Assembly (NCBI RefSeq): GCF_017163935.1
Contig: NZ_JABVZR010000002.1
Span: 2,480,001 to 2,544,000, forward strand
DNA length: 64,000 nucleotides
Source: Novosphingobium terrae
Lineage (GTDB): Bacteria > Pseudomonadota > Alphaproteobacteria > Sphingomonadales > Sphingomonadaceae
Direction: 5' to 3'
The first letter of the stretch is position 1. Every line of letters begins with the position of its first letter. The translations under genes were made by a program, and so were the position numbers. Shown piece after piece: positions 62,606 to 64,000 of the stretch. The notes beneath the pieces are model-generated. The model did not search any database. It was not told the origin of the DNA and worked only from the letters and a program-made list of their open reading frames with translations.

Positions 62606-63616
62606 CTAATCCTGCGCAAAAGCCGCGATCACCGCATCCCCCGTGGCGGGGCGCAACGTGAAGATGCCGCTTTCAAAATGCCGAGTGGGATGAACACGAT
62701 TGGTCAGCAGCGTCCAGGCCAGACCCTTCTCGAAATCGACCCACAGCCCGGTGCCGGTAAAGCCGGTGTGGCCGATGGTGGCGCGAGAACAGGCCTCTCC
62801 GCCTGACCAGCCGGGGAAGGCATGCTCCCACCCGGCGGTGCGGTGATGGGCGTAGGGGGTACGGATCGCCGACAGCCCGGCCGCCGACATGCCTGAACCG
62901 TCCAGCAGGCTCAGTGCGAAGTCCAGCACGCCGTCCACCGTGCCGAACAGCCCGGCGTGGCCCGCCGCGCCGCCCAGCGCATAGGCGTTTTCATCATGGA
63001 CCTGCCCCTTCATGATCCGCCCTCGCCACATGCAGCGCTCGGTGGCGACCGACATCGCCGGATCGGGGCGGAAGGTGAGGCCGGGGGGCAGGGCTTCGAA
63101 AGGCTGGCCGGTGATGCGCTCGATGGCGATGCCCAGCAGGATGTAGTTGATGTCTGAATAGACCGGCGGCCCGGCTTTCCATTCGCGCTGCAGCACGAAG
63201 GCCTTCAGTCGCGCTGGATCGTCGCCATAGGTGTAGATCGGCTCGACGGCGGGGAAATGGGTGTGGTGCGTCAGGCAGTCGCGGAAGGTGATGCGGCGTT
63301 CCGGGGCGTTCAGCACATCGTACTGGCGCAGATCGGGAATGGCGGTGATGATCGGCGCATCCAGATCGATCCGGCCTTCATCGGCCAGCTTCAGAATGGC
63401 GGTGGTGGTGGCGATCACCTTGCTGACCGAGGCGAGATCGAACCAGTGTTCGCGCGTCAGTACTTCGGGGGCGGGTTCGCGCGCGGCCAATCCGGCCCAG
63501 CGCACGGCGCGGGTGCCATCGGCGCGTATCACGCCCAGCGTGGCGCCGGGGATGAGGCCTTGCGCCACGCTGGCGGCGGCGGGGGCGAAGGCGGCGTCGA
63601 TCATCGTGTCATTCAT
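62606..63616 (-). CDS. Beta-lactamase-fold serine hydrolase (possible AmiE-like murein enzyme)
   Basis: A 336-residue protein of the beta-lactamase/transpeptidase-like family. The nucleophile motif SVSK has Ser63 and Lys66, a tyrosine motif lies in VYSDINYILLG near 152, and the third motif is GHTGFTGTG in place of KTG. No obvious signal peptide, so it appears cytoplasmic, unlike true class C lactamases. Related enzymes include AmiE/YbbE-type N-acetylmuramyl-L-alanine amidases in MurNAc-recycling loci. Its start overlaps the stop of an AmpG-like permease gene by four bases, supporting a role in processing an imported muropeptide or acylated peptide. An esterase role is possible. Confidence 0.82.
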   Translation of the reverse strand: MNDTMIDAAFAPAAASVAQGLIPGATLGVIRADGTRAVRWAGLAAREPAPEVLTREHWFDLASVSKVIATTTAILKLADEGRIDLDAPIITAIPDLRQYDVLNAPERRITFRDCLTHHTHFPAVEPIYTYGDDPARLKAFVLQREWKAGPPVYSDINYILLGIAIERITGQPFEALPPGLTFRPDPAMSVATERCMWRGRIMKGQVHDENAYALGGAAGHAGLFGTVDGVLDFALSLLDGSGMSAAGLSAIRTPYAHHRTAGWEHAFPGWSGGEACSRATIGHTGFTGTGLWVDFEKGLAWTLLTNRVHPTRHFESGIFTLRPATGDAVIAAFAQD

Positions 63617-64000
63617 AGGTCTGTGGCCATTCGCGGTTTGAGGCGGGCAAGAAAGGGCAAAAACAGCAGCGGCGCCAGCGTCAGCGTGCCCGAAATGACG
63701 AAAATCCCGTCATAGCCGATCACCTTGGTCAGGGCTCCGGCGGCGCCGGCGATCAGGCGCGGCAGCAGAAAGGCGAAGCCGGAGAAAAAGGCATATTGCG
63801 ACCCGGCATAGCGCGGGTTCACCAGCAGCGAGAGATAGACCACAAAGACCGTCCCCTCGAAACCATGGCCGAACTGCTCCAGCCCGGTGGCGACATACAG
63901 CACCCATGGCTGCACCGGCATATGGTACAGCCAGACGAAGCTGTAATTGCCGATGGCCGAAAGGGTGGCGCCGATGGTCAGGGAGAGGCCATAGGGCCAG
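63613..64000 (-). CDS. MFS permease, AmpG-like (partial, runs off the window end)
   Basis: The C-terminal about 128 residues of a major-facilitator permease are visible. They form four hydrophobic segments, with VATGLEQFGHGFEGTVFVVYLSLLVN and YAGSQYAFFSGFAFLLPRLIAG, the pattern of AmpG muropeptide permeases (TAxQYALLSS-like segment). AmpG proteins import anhydro-muropeptides from the periplasm. The gene is translationally coupled to the beta-lactamase-fold hydrolase, as expected for an uptake-then-cleavage pair. The N-terminal two thirds lie outside the window, so the family call rests on the C-terminal part. Confidence 0.75.
   Translation of the reverse strand, partial: WPYGLSLTIGATLSAIGNYSFVWLYHMPVQPWVLYVATGLEQFGHGFEGTVFVVYLSLLVNPRYAGSQYAFFSGFAFLLPRLIAGAAGALTKVIGYDGIFVISGTLTLAPLLFLPFLARLKPRMATDL

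Noticed and set aside
62606..63616. Antibiotic-resistance beta-lactamase
   Set aside because: The fold matches, but there is no evident export signal, the third motif is HTG, and the gene is coupled to an AmpG-like permease.

Overview
The window reads as the chromosome of a high-G+C alphaproteobacterium of the sphingomonad type (Novosphingobium/Sphingomonas-like). The reasons are four large TonB-dependent receptors in 64 kb, a succinyltransferase-type arginine operon, a DUF5076 protein, sugar-catabolic clusters and dense ATGA-coupled operons. This placement is inferred from gene content and style; no rRNA or tRNA gene is present. Coding density is high, and I see no insertion sequence, prophage or CRISPR array.

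Layout. 1-821: end-truncated carboxylesterase, divergent from a TonB receptor (1168-3867). 3983-14237: two divergent operons around an operator-like inverted repeat (8090-8125). The leftward operon encodes a split transketolase, an FGGY kinase and a triose-phosphate isomerase. The rightward operon encodes a DUF2291 lipoprotein, an Rbs-type ABC transporter, a DeoR regulator and a TIM-barrel sugar isomerase. This set fits the transketolase-type D-apiose pathway better than erythritol or glycerol use. 14280-19901: ECF sigma factor, FecR, STN-containing TonB receptor and histidine acid phosphatase (phytase-like), a complete cell-surface-signalling locus. 19980-22960: GlxA-type regulator with a small divergent protein, and an alpha/beta hydrolase/TetR pair around a perfect 14-bp palindrome.

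22963-31068: arginine succinyltransferase pathway (astB-astA-astC-astD), with an M20 peptidase where astE is expected, a LysR regulator and a second AstA. 31096-36575: AsmA, an lmo0937-type mini membrane protein, a GH92 and a GH43 glycosidase. 36766-47435: mostly housekeeping or unlinked genes (two GNATs, hybrid histidine kinase, HtpG, DUF1993, exonuclease, class II cAMP phosphodiesterase-like protein, NUP protein). This stretch also holds a visibly lower-G+C lipoprotein with an ExbD/TolR-like domain.

47515-64000: the most interesting region. It contains a TonB receptor, an enolase-superfamily epimerase (DgcA-like), a penicillin-acylase-family amidase, an N-acyl-D-amino-acid deacylase, a dicarboxylate/glutamate symporter, a DUF1611 protein (DgcN-like) and a LysR regulator (DgcR-like). 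A divergent TonB receptor follows, then DUF5076, and finally a beta-lactamase-fold serine hydrolase coupled to an AmpG-like permease. I read it as a D-glutamate/N-acyl-D-amino-acid and possibly muropeptide utilisation locus. A 19-bp box (CCTTAT-N7-GTCTAT) occurs twice, once ahead of the DgcN-like gene and once in the LysR/TonB-receptor intergenic region, each time oriented toward its presumed target. A roughly 140-bp dispersed repeat occurs in opposite orientations at 39895-40037 and 62442-62582.
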